Source of the DNA: Pseudofrankia nepalensis
Lineage (GTDB): Bacteria; Actinomycetota; Actinomycetes; Frankiales; Frankiaceae
Length of the DNA stretch: 64,000 bases
Assembly: GCF_016786305.1 (NCBI RefSeq)
Contig: NZ_JADWYV010000019.1
Direction: 5' to 3' (one strand)
In this document: one piece after another, positions 18,074-27,714 of the stretch
Layout of the letters: every line of letters begins with the position of its first letter
Position numbering within the stretch: position 1 is the stretch's first letter
Made by a program: the position numbers and the translations under genes
Notes under the pieces: generated by a model
Told to the model about the DNA's origin: nothing
The model's input: the letters and a program-made list of their open reading frames with translations, nothing else
Databases searched by the model: none

Positions 18074-20941
18074 ATGCAGATGCCCACCACCCAGCTGCTG
18101 TTCGACGGCGCGGTCACCGGCCTGGTCATCGGCCTGCTCGCGATCGGCATCGTGCTGGTGCACCGCTCGACCCGGGTCATCAACTTCGCCGTCGCGAACA
18201 TGGGCCTCGTCGGCTCCGTCCTGTTCGCTTTGCTCGTCGTCCGCTGGAACGTTCCCTACTGGATCGCGCTGCCGATCGCGCTGCTGATCGGCGCGGTGTT
18301 CGGCGCGCTCGTCGACCTGACCGTGATCCGGCGGCTGTTCCAGGCGCCCCGGGTGATCCTCCTCGTCGCCACCATCGGCGTCGCCCAGCTCGCGCTCACC
18401 GTCGTCACCGCCCTGCCGAAGCTGGACGACTACCCGAACGAGTACTACCCGGTGCCCTGGGGCGGGACCTGGTCTCCGGTCGACAGCCTGCGGATCACCG
18501 GGGCGCAGCTGAGCGTCCTGGTCACCGTCCCGCTCGTCGCGGTCGTGCTCGGCCTGTTCCTGAGCCGCACCGTGCTCGGCCGCACGGTGCGCGCGTCGGC
18601 GAGCAACCCCGAGTTGGCACGGCTGCAGGGCATCAGCCCGAAGGTCGTCTCCACCGCGATGTGGGCCTTGGCCGGGCTGATCGGCACGCTCTGTCTGATC
18701 CTGATCTCGGCGCAGACCAAGTCGCTGAACCAGATCACCACCCTGGGCCCCACGACGCTGGTGCGGGCGCTCGCGGCGGCGGTGCTCGCCCGGATGGTGT
18801 CGCTGCGGATCGCGCTGCTCGCCGGCGTCGTCCTGGGCCTGCTGCAGTCGTTCATCCAGTTCAACTGGCTCGACCAGCCCGGCCTGACCGACCTCGTCAT
18901 CTTCCTGCTGGTCCTGGCCGCGGTGTTCCTGGTCAGCCGTAGCCGCGACACCGAGGCCTCGTCGTTCTCGTTCGCTCCCAAGGCGGCGCCGATCCCCGAA
19001 CGGCTGCGCGACCTGTGGTGGGTCCGCCAGCTCGAACGCGCCCCACTGCTCCTCCTGGGCGTGCTGGCCGTCGTGCTGCCGTTGCTGGTCACCCAGAGCT
19101 CGCGGCAACTGCTCTACACGATCATCCTCGGCTACGCGATCTGCGCGGTCTCGGTCACCATCCTCACCGGCTGGGCCGGGCAGCTCTCGCTTGGCCAGAT
19201 GGCCTTCGCCGGCCTCGGCGCGCTCACCGCCGCGGCGCTGCACCGCGGGCTGCGGATCCCGGTCGGCGGCAGCACCCTCACGCTGAGCGCGCTGCCGTTC
19301 CCCGTGGCCGTCCTGATCGCCGGGCTGGTCACCGCGGCGCTGGCCGCACTGGTCGGCGCGGGGGCGCTGCGGGTGCGCGGGCTGCTGCTGGCGGTCAGTA
19401 CCTTCGCGTTCGGGATCGCCGCCGAGCAGTACCTCTACCGCCGCGAGCTGTTCCAGGACGAGGGAGCCCGCACGGCCTCGTTCCCCCGCGACACCGCCTT
19501 CGGCATCGACATCACCAGCCAGCGTAACTACTACTACCTGGTCCTGGCGGTGCTGGCGGTCGTGCTGGTGGTGGTGGCCCGGCTGCGCCGCTCCGGTGTC
19601 GGCCGGACCACCGTCGGCGTCCGGGACAACCCGGCCACCGCCGCGGCCTACACCGTCGGCGCCACGAGGGTGAAGCTGCGCGCGTTCGCGCTCGCCGGCG
19701 GGATCGCCGGTCTCGGGGGCAGCCTGCTCGCCGGCGCCGTCCAGAACGTCCCCTACGCCGACAGGTACTTCCTGTCCGCCGACTCGCTCGCCCTCGTCTC
19801 GATCGTCGTCATAGGCGGCCTCGGCTCGGTGTACGGCCCGGTGCTCGGCGCCATCTGGGTCATCGGCCTGCCAGCGATCTTCCCCGGCAACGACATCGTC
19901 CCCCTGCTCACCTCCAGCCTCGGCCTGCTCATCCTGCTGCTCTACTTCCCCGGCGGCCTAGTCCAGATCGGCTACACCGCCCGCGACGCCCTGCTGCGCC
20001 TCGCCGACCGCCGGCTCGGCCCCGCTCCGGCCGGCAGACCGAAGGTGGCCGTGGCCAGGGCACTCACCCGGACGGTCGCCCGCGAGCCGCTCCCACCCGA
20101 CCGCCCGGTCCTTGCGACCAGCGACGTCCGGGTCCGGTTCGGCGGCCTGTCCGCGGTCGACGGGGTGTCCCTGCGCGTCGAGCCGGGCGAGATCGTGGGC
20201 CTGATCGGCACCAACGGCGCCGGCAAGTCCACCCTCATGAACGCCATCGGCGGCTACGTCCCGGCCGCCGGCAGGGTCGAGCTCCTCGGCCGCGACGTCA
20301 CCGGGGCGGGCCCCACCGCCCGCGCCACCGCCGGGCTGGGCCGCACGTTCCAGGCCGCGACCCTGTTCCCCGAGCTCACCGTCCGCCAGACCGTGCAGAT
20401 CGCGCTGGAGGCGCGCGGCCGCACCGGGCTGCTGTCCACCGCCCTGCACCTGCCGCACACGTTGCGCGCCGAACGCGCGCAACGAGCCGCCGCCGACGAC
20501 CTCATCGGATTCCTCGGCCTCGGCCGCTACGCCGACGCGTTCATCGCCGACCTGTCCACCGGTACCCGGCGCATCGTCGAGCTCGCGGGCCTGCTCGCCC
20601 TCGACGCCCGCCTGCTCTGCCTCGACGAGCCGACCGCGGGGGTCGCCCAACGGGAAACGGAGGCGTTCGGACCCCTCATCCAGGAAATCCGCCGCGAGCT
20701 CGACGCGGCCATGCTCGTCATCGAGCACGACATGCCGCTGATCATGGGAATTTCCGACCGGGTCTACTGCCTCGAAACCGGCCACGTCATCGCCGAAGGT
20801 ATTCCGGGCTTCGTCCGTAACGACCCGAAGGTCATCGCCAGCTACCTCGGCACCGACGAACGCGCCATCAGCCGCAGCGGCAACGCACCCACCCCGGCGG
20901 AAAGCGACCGCGCGACCACCAGCTCGGCAGCGCCCGGATAG
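18074..20941 (+). CDS. LivH-LivM-LivG fusion: two permeases and an ATPase of a branched-chain-type ABC importer
   Basis: 955 residues holding three importer subunits in one chain. Residues about 1-290 are a LivH-type permease (start near TTQLLFDGAVTGLVIGLLAIGIVLVHRSTRVINFA). Residues about 315-640 are a LivM-type permease with the GWAGQLSLGQMAFAGLGA motif. Residues about 680-930 are a LivG-type ATPase with Walker A GTNGAGKST (about 712), a Q-loop LGRTFQAATLFPELT and Walker B LLCLDEPTAGV; the signature is degenerate (LSTGTRR instead of LSGGQ), as in many LivG proteins. It starts 6 bases after the MFS-LivF gene. With the binding protein at 21021 it makes a full high-affinity importer in only three genes. 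Its place among glycosidases points to a glycoside or aromatic aglycone ligand rather than an amino acid. Confidence 0.93.
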   Translation: MQMPTTQLLFDGAVTGLVIGLLAIGIVLVHRSTRVINFAVANMGLVGSVLFALLVVRWNVPYWIALPIALLIGAVFGALVDLTVIRRLFQAPRVILLVATIGVAQLALTVVTALPKLDDYPNEYYPVPWGGTWSPVDSLRITGAQLSVLVTVPLVAVVLGLFLSRTVLGRTVRASASNPELARLQGISPKVVSTAMWALAGLIGTLCLILISAQTKSLNQITTLGPTTLVRALAAAVLARMVSLRIALLAGVVLGLLQSFIQFNWLDQPGLTDLVIFLLVLAAVFLVSRSRDTEASSFSFAPKAAPIPERLRDLWWVRQLERAPLLLLGVLAVVLPLLVTQSSRQLLYTIILGYAICAVSVTILTGWAGQLSLGQMAFAGLGALTAAALHRGLRIPVGGSTLTLSALPFPVAVLIAGLVTAALAALVGAGALRVRGLLLAVSTFAFGIAAEQYLYRRELFQDEGARTASFPRDTAFGIDITSQRNYYYLVLAVLAVVLVVVARLRRSGVGRTTVGVRDNPATAAAYTVGATRVKLRAFALAGGIAGLGGSLLAGAVQNVPYADRYFLSADSLALVSIVVIGGLGSVYGPVLGAIWVIGLPAIFPGNDIVPLLTSSLGLLILLLYFPGGLVQIGYTARDALLRLADRRLGPAPAGRPKVAVARALTRTVAREPLPPDRPVLATSDVRVRFGGLSAVDGVSLRVEPGEIVGLIGTNGAGKSTLMNAIGGYVPAAGRVELLGRDVTGAGPTARATAGLGRTFQAATLFPELTVRQTVQIALEARGRTGLLSTALHLPHTLRAERAQRAAADDLIGFLGLGRYADAFIADLSTGTRRIVELAGLLALDARLLCLDEPTAGVAQRETEAFGPLIQEIRRELDAAMLVIEHDMPLIMGISDRVYCLETGHVIAEGIPGFVRNDPKVIASYLGTDERAISRSGNAPTPAESDRATTSSAAPG

Positions 20942-21020
20942 CCCGGCGCACCGCCCAGGCATCGCCGCGACAGCGGCCGTCCCCTTTTCGCATCCTGCAA
21001 TCTTCCGGGAGCACAGTCAG

Positions 21021-22343
21021 ATGACCTCGCAACGCCGCATCCGCAGATACAGTGCGTTACTCCTCGCGGCAACCACCGCGATTGCCGTCGCCGCGTGCAG
21101 CGTGGAGTCGAACGACGACAACAAGACACCGCCGGCGGGTACGCCCACCGCCGAGGCCTACCCGCCCCCGCCGGCCCCGGCGGAGGCACCTGGCGTCACC
21201 GCCGACAGCATCAAGATCGGTGTCGTCTACCCGGACCTGTCCGTCGTCAAGCAGTACGTCGACGTCGACCACGGCGACTACGAGGCCGTCTTCCAGGCCC
21301 TGATCGACAAGGTCAACGCGGATGGCGGGATCGCCGGCCGCAAGATCGTCCCGGTCTACGGCGCGGTCGACGTCATCTCGCCCACCGGAGCGCAGGAGAC
21401 CTGCGTGCGGCTGACCGAGGACGAGAAGGTCTTCGCCGTGATCGGCAGCCTCAACGCCGAGGACGTGAACTGCTACGTGCAGACCCACAAGACGGTCGTC
21501 GTCGGCGGTGACCTGACCGCCGAGCGCTACAGCAAGGCGCAGGCGCCCTGGGTGTCCGACCAGCGGGGCGGCGACGAACTGCCCGAGGGCCTGGACCTGT
21601 TCATCGACGACGGCGTCCTGACCGGCAAGAAGCTCGCCGTAGTCGCCTACCGCGACGACCAGGCGACACTGGACAAGGTCGTCCTGCCCACTCTGCGGGA
21701 CAAGAACATCCCGGTCACCGAGACGGGTGTCCTCGACGCCGATACCAGCGACCCGGCCGCGGTGTCGTCGCAGCTGAACGTCTTCATCCAGAAGTTCCAG
21801 TCCGCTGGCGTGGACACCGTGCTCCTGGTGGGCGGCTCGCAGGCCCAGTTCCCCGCCGAGCTCCAGAAGACCAGCTATCGTCCCCGCCTGCTGTTCGCGA
21901 GCAACAACACCGCCGGCTCCTACGTGTTCGGCGCCCGCGACGGCGACCTGAGCGTGCTCGAGGACTCGTTGGCGATCGGGCAGGCCGCCAACTACACCGA
22001 CCCGGCGGTCAACACGTGCCTGTCCACGGTCGAAGCCGCGCTGCCCGAGACCAAGGGTAAGATCATCGACCCGGCGCTCACCCCCGCCAAGGAACCCGCG
22101 TGGGGCACCTCCGAGTCGGTGGCCTGCCGCTACCTGGCCCTGTTCCAGGCCATCGCCGAGAAGGCGGGCAAGGACCTCACCTACAAGTCCTTCCAGGACG
22201 CGTCCTTCTCCCTGGGCTCGTTCGACCTCCCGACTGCCACAGACGGCGCCACCTACAGCCGCCAGACGCCGAACGGCGCCATCCCGCCGCGCATCTTCGC
22301 GTGGGACGCGACGAAGAAGGGGTTCTTCGTCACGGCCGGCTGA
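21021..22343 (+). CDS. lipoprotein substrate-binding protein of the Liv-type ABC importer
   Basis: 440 residues. A lipoprotein signal peptide (RRIRRYSALLLAATT, then IAVAAC with the lipid-bearing Cys at about residue 26) is followed by a Pro-rich spacer and a type I periplasmic-binding fold of the branched-chain amino acid/amide family (IKIGVVYPDLSVVKQYVDVD, then VNADGGIAGRKIVPVYG). It should be tethered to the outside of the cell membrane and deliver its ligand to the LivHM permease encoded just upstream. GGGAG lies ahead of ATG 21021. A strong hairpin after the stop suggests the first transcription unit ends here. The ligand is unknown; relatives bind amino acids, short-chain amides and aromatic compounds. 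Confidence 0.93.
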   Translation: MTSQRRIRRYSALLLAATTAIAVAACSVESNDDNKTPPAGTPTAEAYPPPPAPAEAPGVTADSIKIGVVYPDLSVVKQYVDVDHGDYEAVFQALIDKVNADGGIAGRKIVPVYGAVDVISPTGAQETCVRLTEDEKVFAVIGSLNAEDVNCYVQTHKTVVVGGDLTAERYSKAQAPWVSDQRGGDELPEGLDLFIDDGVLTGKKLAVVAYRDDQATLDKVVLPTLRDKNIPVTETGVLDADTSDPAAVSSQLNVFIQKFQSAGVDTVLLVGGSQAQFPAELQKTSYRPRLLFASNNTAGSYVFGARDGDLSVLEDSLAIGQAANYTDPAVNTCLSTVEAALPETKGKIIDPALTPAKEPAWGTSESVACRYLALFQAIAEKAGKDLTYKSFQDASFSLGSFDLPTATDGATYSRQTPNGAIPPRIFAWDATKKGFFVTAG

Positions 22344-22356
22344 CCCATCGCTCATG

Positions 22357-22397
22357 CCGCCGTGGCCCGGCCGTTCTGACCGGCCGGGCCACGGCGG
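22357..22397 (+). terminator. perfect 17-bp hairpin after the binding-protein gene
   Basis: Arms 22357-22373 and 22381-22397 are fully complementary (first arm begins CCGCCGTGGCC) with a 7-base loop. There is no clear T-run, which is common for actinobacterial terminators. It lies 13 bases after the stop, and may reduce rather than block expression of the downstream glycosidase genes. Confidence 0.75.
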
Positions 22398-22446
22398 AAC
22401 ACCAGACCAAGCCCGGGCATCGGCCCTGGGTACCGAGGGATGTCTC

Positions 22447-23565
22447 ATGTCGTTCCGGTGGGGGATCGCGGGCACCGGTGCCATCGCGCGCGGGTTCGCC
22501 GAGGCGCTGGGCCGGTTGCCGGACGCCGAGCTGGTGGCCGTCGGGTCGCGCCGGCAGCAGACGGCCGACGAGTTCGGCGAGCGGTTCGCGGTCCAGCCGT
22601 CCCGCAGGTACGCCTCGTACGAGGAGCTGGCGGCCGACGACGGCGTCGACGTCGTCTACGTGGCGACCCCGGCCTCGCATCACCATCGCCACACGCTCCT
22701 GTTCCTGCGCGCGGGCCGAGCGGTGCTGTGCGAGAAGCCGTTCGCGCTCGACGCCGTACAGGCAGCCGAGATGGTCGCGACGGCCCGCGACGAAGGCCAG
22801 TTCCTGATGGAGGCGATGTGGAGCCGGTTCCTGCCCGCCTACGTCAGGATCCGGGAGCTGGTCGCGGCGGGCGCCATCGGCACCGTGCTGGCCGTCGACG
22901 GCGACTTCGGCTTCCGACTGCCACCGACGCCGGATGACCGGCTGTTCGACCCCGCCCGGGGCGGCGGCGCGCTGCTCGACCTCGGCGTCTACCCGGTCTC
23001 GCTGGCCAGCATGCTGCTCGGCGAACCGGACCAGGTCAGCGCCGTCGGCCAGGTCGGCGCCACCGGCGTCGACGAGCACGTCGCCATCCTCATGGGCTAC
23101 CAGTCAGGCGCCGTGGCGCTCGCCAAGGCGTCCCTGCGGGCGGGCCTCAGCTGTACCGGCCGGATCTCGGGCACGGCCGGCAGCATCGAGCTGCCCGCGT
23201 TCATGCACTGCCCCGACGAGCTGGTCGTCCACAGCCGGTCCGGCACCGAGCGCCTGCGCCTGCCGGCCGCCCTCGACCCCGCGGACACCGCCGACGCGGC
23301 CGCGGGTGGCGACGGGCCACACGACCGGGCCGGCGGCGGCCTGCACCACCAGGCTCGACACGTCCATGAGCGGATCCGCGCGGGGCGCCTGGACAGCGAC
23401 GTGATGCCACTGGACGAGTCCGTGTCGGTGATGCGGACGCTCGACGCCGTGCGCGCGCGGATCGGCCCGCGCTACCCGACCAGCGATCTCGAGATCCCGC
23501 GACCAGCCACGACGATCCCGCATTCGCCGGGCGCCCCGCGATCTGGAGGGGACATTCACCCATGA
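22447..23565 (+). CDS. Gfo/Idh/MocA-family NAD(P)-dependent oxidoreductase
   Basis: 372 residues. The N-terminal Rossmann motif is WGIAGTGAIARGFAEAL, followed by the family's lysine motif CEKPFALD and a C-terminal alpha/beta domain with the GGGALLDLGVYPV stretch. This family oxidises or reduces sugars and sugar alcohols; in glycoside clusters such enzymes often make a 3-keto-sugar that loosens the glycosidic bond, or process the released sugar. The ATG at 22447 follows a GAGGG site. The stop overlaps the start of the next GH3 gene by 4 bases (ATGA), so the two are co-translated. The middle of the C-terminal domain has an Ala/Gly/His-rich insert (about residues 278-305) of low complexity. Confidence 0.9.
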   Translation: MSFRWGIAGTGAIARGFAEALGRLPDAELVAVGSRRQQTADEFGERFAVQPSRRYASYEELAADDGVDVVYVATPASHHHRHTLLFLRAGRAVLCEKPFALDAVQAAEMVATARDEGQFLMEAMWSRFLPAYVRIRELVAAGAIGTVLAVDGDFGFRLPPTPDDRLFDPARGGGALLDLGVYPVSLASMLLGEPDQVSAVGQVGATGVDEHVAILMGYQSGAVALAKASLRAGLSCTGRISGTAGSIELPAFMHCPDELVVHSRSGTERLRLPAALDPADTADAAAGGDGPHDRAGGGLHHQARHVHERIRAGRLDSDVMPLDESVSVMRTLDAVRARIGPRYPTSDLEIPRPATTIPHSPGAPRSGGDIHP

Positions 23566-25949
23566 CCGCCACCACGTGGACGCCTGAGAAGGTCTCGGAG
23601 CTGGTCTCCCAGCTCACGCTGGAGCAGAAGGTCGCCCAGCTCACCGGGTTCGCCGTCACTGACCTCGTCGTACGACGGCCTGGCGGCGACTCGGGTCAGG
23701 CGGGCCCGGACATCGACGTCGACCGGCTGCCAGCCCTGCGGCCCCACGGCGTGGGGCACCTGTCGCTGGCCTGGTTCCTCGGGCGTGACGCCGACAGCCT
23801 GCGGTCCGATCTCGCGCGCGTCCAGGCCGCCGTCCGGGAAGTGTCGCCGTTCGGGATCGGCGCGCTCGTGCACTTCGAGGCGATCAGCGGCCTGCTGCAC
23901 AGCTCGGGCCCGCAGTTCCCGACCGCCTGGGCGCAGGCGGCCACCTGGGAACCCGCGCTCGTGGCGCGCGCCGCGGCCGTGACGGCGGCGCGGATGCGCG
24001 CGGCCGGGATCCACCACGCGCTGTCCCCGGTCATGGACCTCGCCCGGGACCCGCGCTGGGGCCGGGTTCACGAGACCTACGGAGAGGACCCCGAACTCGC
24101 CGCGCGGTTCTCCGTCGCGTTCGTGCGCGGCATCCAGGGCACCGACGGCGCGTCGGGCGTGCTGGCCACGGGCAAGCATTTCGTCGGCTACGGCGCCTCC
24201 GAAGGAGGCCTCAACCAGGCCGTCACCCAGCTGGGCCGGCGCGCACTTGTCGACGAGTACGCCGAGCCATTCCGCCGCGCGATCGCCGAAGCCGACCTCG
24301 CGAGCGTCATGAACTCCTACAACGAGATCGACGGCGTTCCGTGCGTCGCGGACCGCTGGCTGCTCACCGAGCTGCTGCGCGACCAGCTCGGCTTCACCGG
24401 CGTCGTCGTCAGCGACTACGACTCCGTGACCCTGCAGACCCGGTTCTTCCACACCGCGGACGCGCCGGCGCAGGCCGCCGTCCAGGCGGTCAGCGCCGGC
24501 CTCGACGTCGAGCTCCCCGGCGACACGAACTACTCCCACCTGGTCGAGGAGGTCCGCGGCGGCCGGCTCGACGAGCGGGTCATCGACCTCGCCGTCACCC
24601 GCGTCCTCGCCGCCAAGGCCCGCGCCGGACTCATCCCAGGCATGACGACGCCCCGTTCAGACCCCGCGCCCGCGACGCCGGAGCCCGGCGAGGCCGCGAC
24701 GGTACGCCGCGCCATCGCCGAACGGGGCCTGATACTGCTCGACAACGACGGGACACTGCCGCTCGCGCCGCGAAGCGGCCGCGTCGTCGTGGTCGGCCCC
24801 GCGGCCGACGAACTGCGCATCCACTTCGGCGCCTACACCTCGGTCTCGAACGCCGAGGTCCCCATGGGAATGATCGCGGTGATGACCGGGCAGATCCCCG
24901 GCGTCGACCCGGCGACCTTCGTGTTCACCGACATCTTCCAAACCCGGATGCCGGGCCTCGACGAACGTTTCGAGGCCGAGGCACGACGGATCCACCCGGA
25001 CATGCCCACCGTGGTCGACGCCCTGCGCCGCCTCGACCCCGCCATCGAGCACTTCCCGCTCGGACGGTTCGAGACGGACCCCGACCATCCGCTGGACCCG
25101 TTCATAGTCGAACAGGCGGTGGCCGACGCCGACGTCGTCATCGCCGTGGTCGGCGAACGGACCGGCTGGGTCGGCAACAACACCGCCGGCGAAGGCCAGT
25201 CGACCGCCGAGCCCGCGCTGCCCGGCGACCAGGAGACGCTCGTCGCCCAGCTGGCGGCCACGGGGAAGCCGCTGGTGACCGTCGTCGTCTCCGGGCGGCC
25301 GCTGCTGCTCGACGCGGTCGCGCGGGCATCGAACGCGGTCCTGCTCGCGCCGCTGCTCGGCGAGGAGGCGGGCCCGGCGATCGCCGGCGCGGTCTTCGGC
25401 GCGCTCAACCCGAGCGGCAAGCTGCCAGGCACGTTCCCCCGCCACCTCGGCCAGCTGCCGATCTACCACGGGCACCACCACGGCAGCGGCTACCACCACC
25501 CCACCGGCACCCGGCACGGCTACAACGACCTCGCCGACCCCGGCCCGCTGTACGTGTTCGGCCACGGCCTGTCCTACAGCACCTTCGACGTCGCGCTCGA
25601 CGACTCCACCGGGCCCGCGGTCGAGGAGACCGACGGGCTCATCCGCGCGCGGCTCGTCGTGACGAACACCGGCACCGTCGACGGTGAGACGGTCGTGCAG
25701 CTCTATGCCCGCGACGAGGCGGCCGCCGTGGTCCGCCCGGTCCGCCAGCTGATCGGGTTCGCCCGCCTCGCGCTGCCCGCGGGCGAAACCACGACGGTCA
25801 CCCTCGAAGCCCCGGTCGAACGGCTCTTCTACACCCAGGCCGACGGCACCCGGGGCATCGAGGCCGGCGACGTCACCGTGCTGGCCGGGTTCAGCAGCGA
25901 CGACGTCCGCTGCGCCGGCACGATCACGCTCCCCGCGTTCACCGCCTGA
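23562..25949 (+). CDS. glycoside hydrolase family 3, second copy
   Basis: 795 residues with the same three-domain plan as the GH3 at 13328: TIM barrel, alpha/beta sandwich and a fibronectin-III-like end (VFGHGLSYSTFDV). The nucleophile Asp is in VVVSDYDSVT (about residue 285) and the substrate motif GKHFVGYGASEGG is present. No signal peptide is visible. It releases terminal beta-linked sugar, most likely glucose or xylose. ATG 23562 overlaps the oxidoreductase stop by 4 bases, with GGAGGGG upstream. It differs from the first GH3 gene throughout, including in the linker between domains, so the two enzymes probably take different sugars or positions on the same substrate. Confidence 0.94.
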   Translation: MTATTWTPEKVSELVSQLTLEQKVAQLTGFAVTDLVVRRPGGDSGQAGPDIDVDRLPALRPHGVGHLSLAWFLGRDADSLRSDLARVQAAVREVSPFGIGALVHFEAISGLLHSSGPQFPTAWAQAATWEPALVARAAAVTAARMRAAGIHHALSPVMDLARDPRWGRVHETYGEDPELAARFSVAFVRGIQGTDGASGVLATGKHFVGYGASEGGLNQAVTQLGRRALVDEYAEPFRRAIAEADLASVMNSYNEIDGVPCVADRWLLTELLRDQLGFTGVVVSDYDSVTLQTRFFHTADAPAQAAVQAVSAGLDVELPGDTNYSHLVEEVRGGRLDERVIDLAVTRVLAAKARAGLIPGMTTPRSDPAPATPEPGEAATVRRAIAERGLILLDNDGTLPLAPRSGRVVVVGPAADELRIHFGAYTSVSNAEVPMGMIAVMTGQIPGVDPATFVFTDIFQTRMPGLDERFEAEARRIHPDMPTVVDALRRLDPAIEHFPLGRFETDPDHPLDPFIVEQAVADADVVIAVVGERTGWVGNNTAGEGQSTAEPALPGDQETLVAQLAATGKPLVTVVVSGRPLLLDAVARASNAVLLAPLLGEEAGPAIAGAVFGALNPSGKLPGTFPRHLGQLPIYHGHHHGSGYHHPTGTRHGYNDLADPGPLYVFGHGLSYSTFDVALDDSTGPAVEETDGLIRARLVVTNTGTVDGETVVQLYARDEAAAVVRPVRQLIGFARLALPAGETTTVTLEAPVERLFYTQADGTRGIEAGDVTVLAGFSSDDVRCAGTITLPAFTA

Positions 25950-26056
25950 CCACCGCCGGGGCCGGCCACGGCACGACCGCCGGAGCCGCCCACGCGGACC
26001 GACCCACCCGCACCGGGTGGCGCGAGAGCGGAGCCGAGAAGGAGAGGAACGACACC

Positions 26057-26248
26057 ATGCCGCCCGGTTCGCGTCGAGTTCGAGCCGGGCTCTCGCCATG
26101 GGCATCTGAACGAGCCGTTCACCGTGGCCGGCGAACGGAGCCCGGACCGGATGACCACCTGGCCGACCGCCGCGGTGGCCTGATGCGTTCGACCCGCGGT
26201 CCGAACGTCATCCGCTGCCCCCGCATGAGACGAGGCCCAGCACTGTGA
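26057..26248 (+). pseudogene. decayed partial copy of the alpha/beta hydrolase gene (63-codon residual ORF)
   Basis: Bases 26063-26209 match 31314-31459, the 3' end of the alpha/beta hydrolase gene, with no gaps up to the stop codon and only scattered mismatches. In the hydrolase frame they still read RVEFEPGSRHGHLNEPFTVA and run to a stop at 26181. The leader just upstream, including the ATGCCG at 26057, also matches the leader of the hydrolase gene near 30459. The middle of the gene, about 850 bases, is missing. The ATG at 26057, with a good GAGAAGGAGAGG site, now reads a different frame of 63 codons whose TGA overlaps the GTG start of the GH43 gene. It is a scar that may have become a translational leader. 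Confidence 0.8.
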
Positions 26249-27714
26249 ACGTGAACCCGATCCTGCCCGGCTTCCATCCGGACCCGACGATCTGCCGGGT
26301 GGGAGACGACCACTACCTCGCCACCTCCAGCTTCGAGTACTTCCCGGGCGTGCCGATCTTCCACAGCACCAACCTGACCGACTGGGAACAGATCGGCAAC
26401 GTGCTCACCCGTCCCACCCAGCTGAACGTGACCACCGGCCTGGCCGGCGCGAGCGCGGGCATCTACGCGCCGACGCTGCGCCACCACGACGGCCGGTTCT
26501 GGCTGATCACCACCAACCGGGCGGACATCCGCAAGGGCCACCTGCTCGTGCACACCGACGACCCGGCCGGCGCCTGGAGCGAGCCGACCTACGTCGACGG
26601 GGCGATCGGCATCGACCCAGACCTGGCCTGGGACGTCGACGGCACCTGCCACGTCAGCTGGACCATGCCGGGCGCGGGCATCCTGCAGGCGGCCCTCGAT
26701 CCTGGCAGCGGCAAGCTCCTGACCGAGCAGCGAACGCTGTGGCGCGGCACCGGCCTCGCTCATCCCGAGGGCCCGCACCTGGTCCACCACGATGACTGGT
26801 GGTACCTGGTCATCGCGGAGGGCGGCACGGAACGCGGCCACGCCGTCTCGGTAGCCCGCTCCCGCACCATCACCGGACCCTTCGTGGCCAACTCCGCCAA
26901 TCCCATCCTGACCCGGGCCGGTACCGACCACCCGGTCCAGAACACCGGCCACGCGGATCTGGTCGAGCTTGCCGACGGAACCTGGGCGATGGTCCACCTC
27001 GGGGTCCGTCCCCGCGGCACCACCCCGCAGTTTCATGTCAACGGGCGGGAGACCTTCCTGGCCGGCGTCGACTGGGTCGACGGCTGGCCCACCGTCGTCG
27101 AGGACCGGTTCGCGCCCGAGGCGGCGGCGACGTCCTTCGTCGATGACTTCTCCGCCTCGTCCCTGCATCCCCGCTGGATCTCTCCCGGCACCGACCCCGC
27201 CACCTTCGTCCGGCGCCGCGCCCAGGGCGGGATCACCCTCGCCGCCGGCCGGGCGGCGGACGCGCGCGAGGCGCGGCACCTGCTCGCGGTACGCGCCCGG
27301 GACCTGGAGTGGCAGGCGACCGCGGCCGTTCCCGACGGAGACGCCAGCCTGACCGTCCGCATCGACGACGCGCACTGGGCCGCCGTCCAACGACAGGGCC
27401 GGACCCTCACCGCGCGGATGGTGATCGGCCCCCTCGACCAGACGCTCGCGACGGAGAACGAGATCGAGCCGCGGCACCCCCTCGCCATCCGCGCTGTCGC
27501 GAAGCCCGACGCCTTCAGCCTGCGCCAGGGGCCCGACCTGCTCGAGCTCGGTCACGTCCGTGACGGCGACTTCCAGGTCCTGGCCACCGTCGACGGCCGG
27601 TACCTGTCCACCGAGGTCGCCGGCGGGTTCACCGGACGCGTCATCGGCGTCGAGGCGTTGGGCGCCGGCGCCACGCTGACCCGTTTCGTCTACCAGCCAG
27701 CCGTGTCGAGCTGA
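26245..27714 (+). CDS. glycoside hydrolase family 43 (beta-xylosidase/alpha-L-arabinofuranosidase)
   Basis: 489 residues. The N-terminal five-bladed propeller starts with the family motif PGFHPDPTICRVGDDHY (catalytic base Asp at about 13) and has the FEYFPGVPIFHS blade, IDPDLAWDVDG and the acid Glu in HPEGPHL (about residue 175). A C-terminal concanavalin-like domain (from about 305) is typical of GH43 xylosidases. It should remove xylose or arabinose in the cytoplasm, since no signal peptide is present. GTG 26245 overlaps the stop of the residual 63-codon ORF; a second GTG at 26251 is possible. It sits between the decayed hydrolase copy and the rhamnosidase. Confidence 0.93.
   Translation: MNVNPILPGFHPDPTICRVGDDHYLATSSFEYFPGVPIFHSTNLTDWEQIGNVLTRPTQLNVTTGLAGASAGIYAPTLRHHDGRFWLITTNRADIRKGHLLVHTDDPAGAWSEPTYVDGAIGIDPDLAWDVDGTCHVSWTMPGAGILQAALDPGSGKLLTEQRTLWRGTGLAHPEGPHLVHHDDWWYLVIAEGGTERGHAVSVARSRTITGPFVANSANPILTRAGTDHPVQNTGHADLVELADGTWAMVHLGVRPRGTTPQFHVNGRETFLAGVDWVDGWPTVVEDRFAPEAAATSFVDDFSASSLHPRWISPGTDPATFVRRRAQGGITLAAGRAADAREARHLLAVRARDLEWQATAAVPDGDASLTVRIDDAHWAAVQRQGRTLTARMVIGPLDQTLATENEIEPRHPLAIRAVAKPDAFSLRQGPDLLELGHVRDGDFQVLATVDGRYLSTEVAGGFTGRVIGVEALGAGATLTRFVYQPAVSS

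Noticed and set aside
15899..19243. 1114-residue open frame on the minus strand
   Set aside because: It is a shadow of the MFS-LivF and LivHMG genes. It is rich in Arg, Gln, Asp and Gly with no domain, and overlaps clearly recognisable plus-strand domains.
18074..22343. Branched-chain amino acid uptake as the role of the Liv-type importer
   Set aside because: The family name alone would suggest it, but the genes lie inside a LacI-controlled glycosidase block with no amino acid catabolism genes. I keep a glycoside or aglycone as the more likely ligand, unproven.
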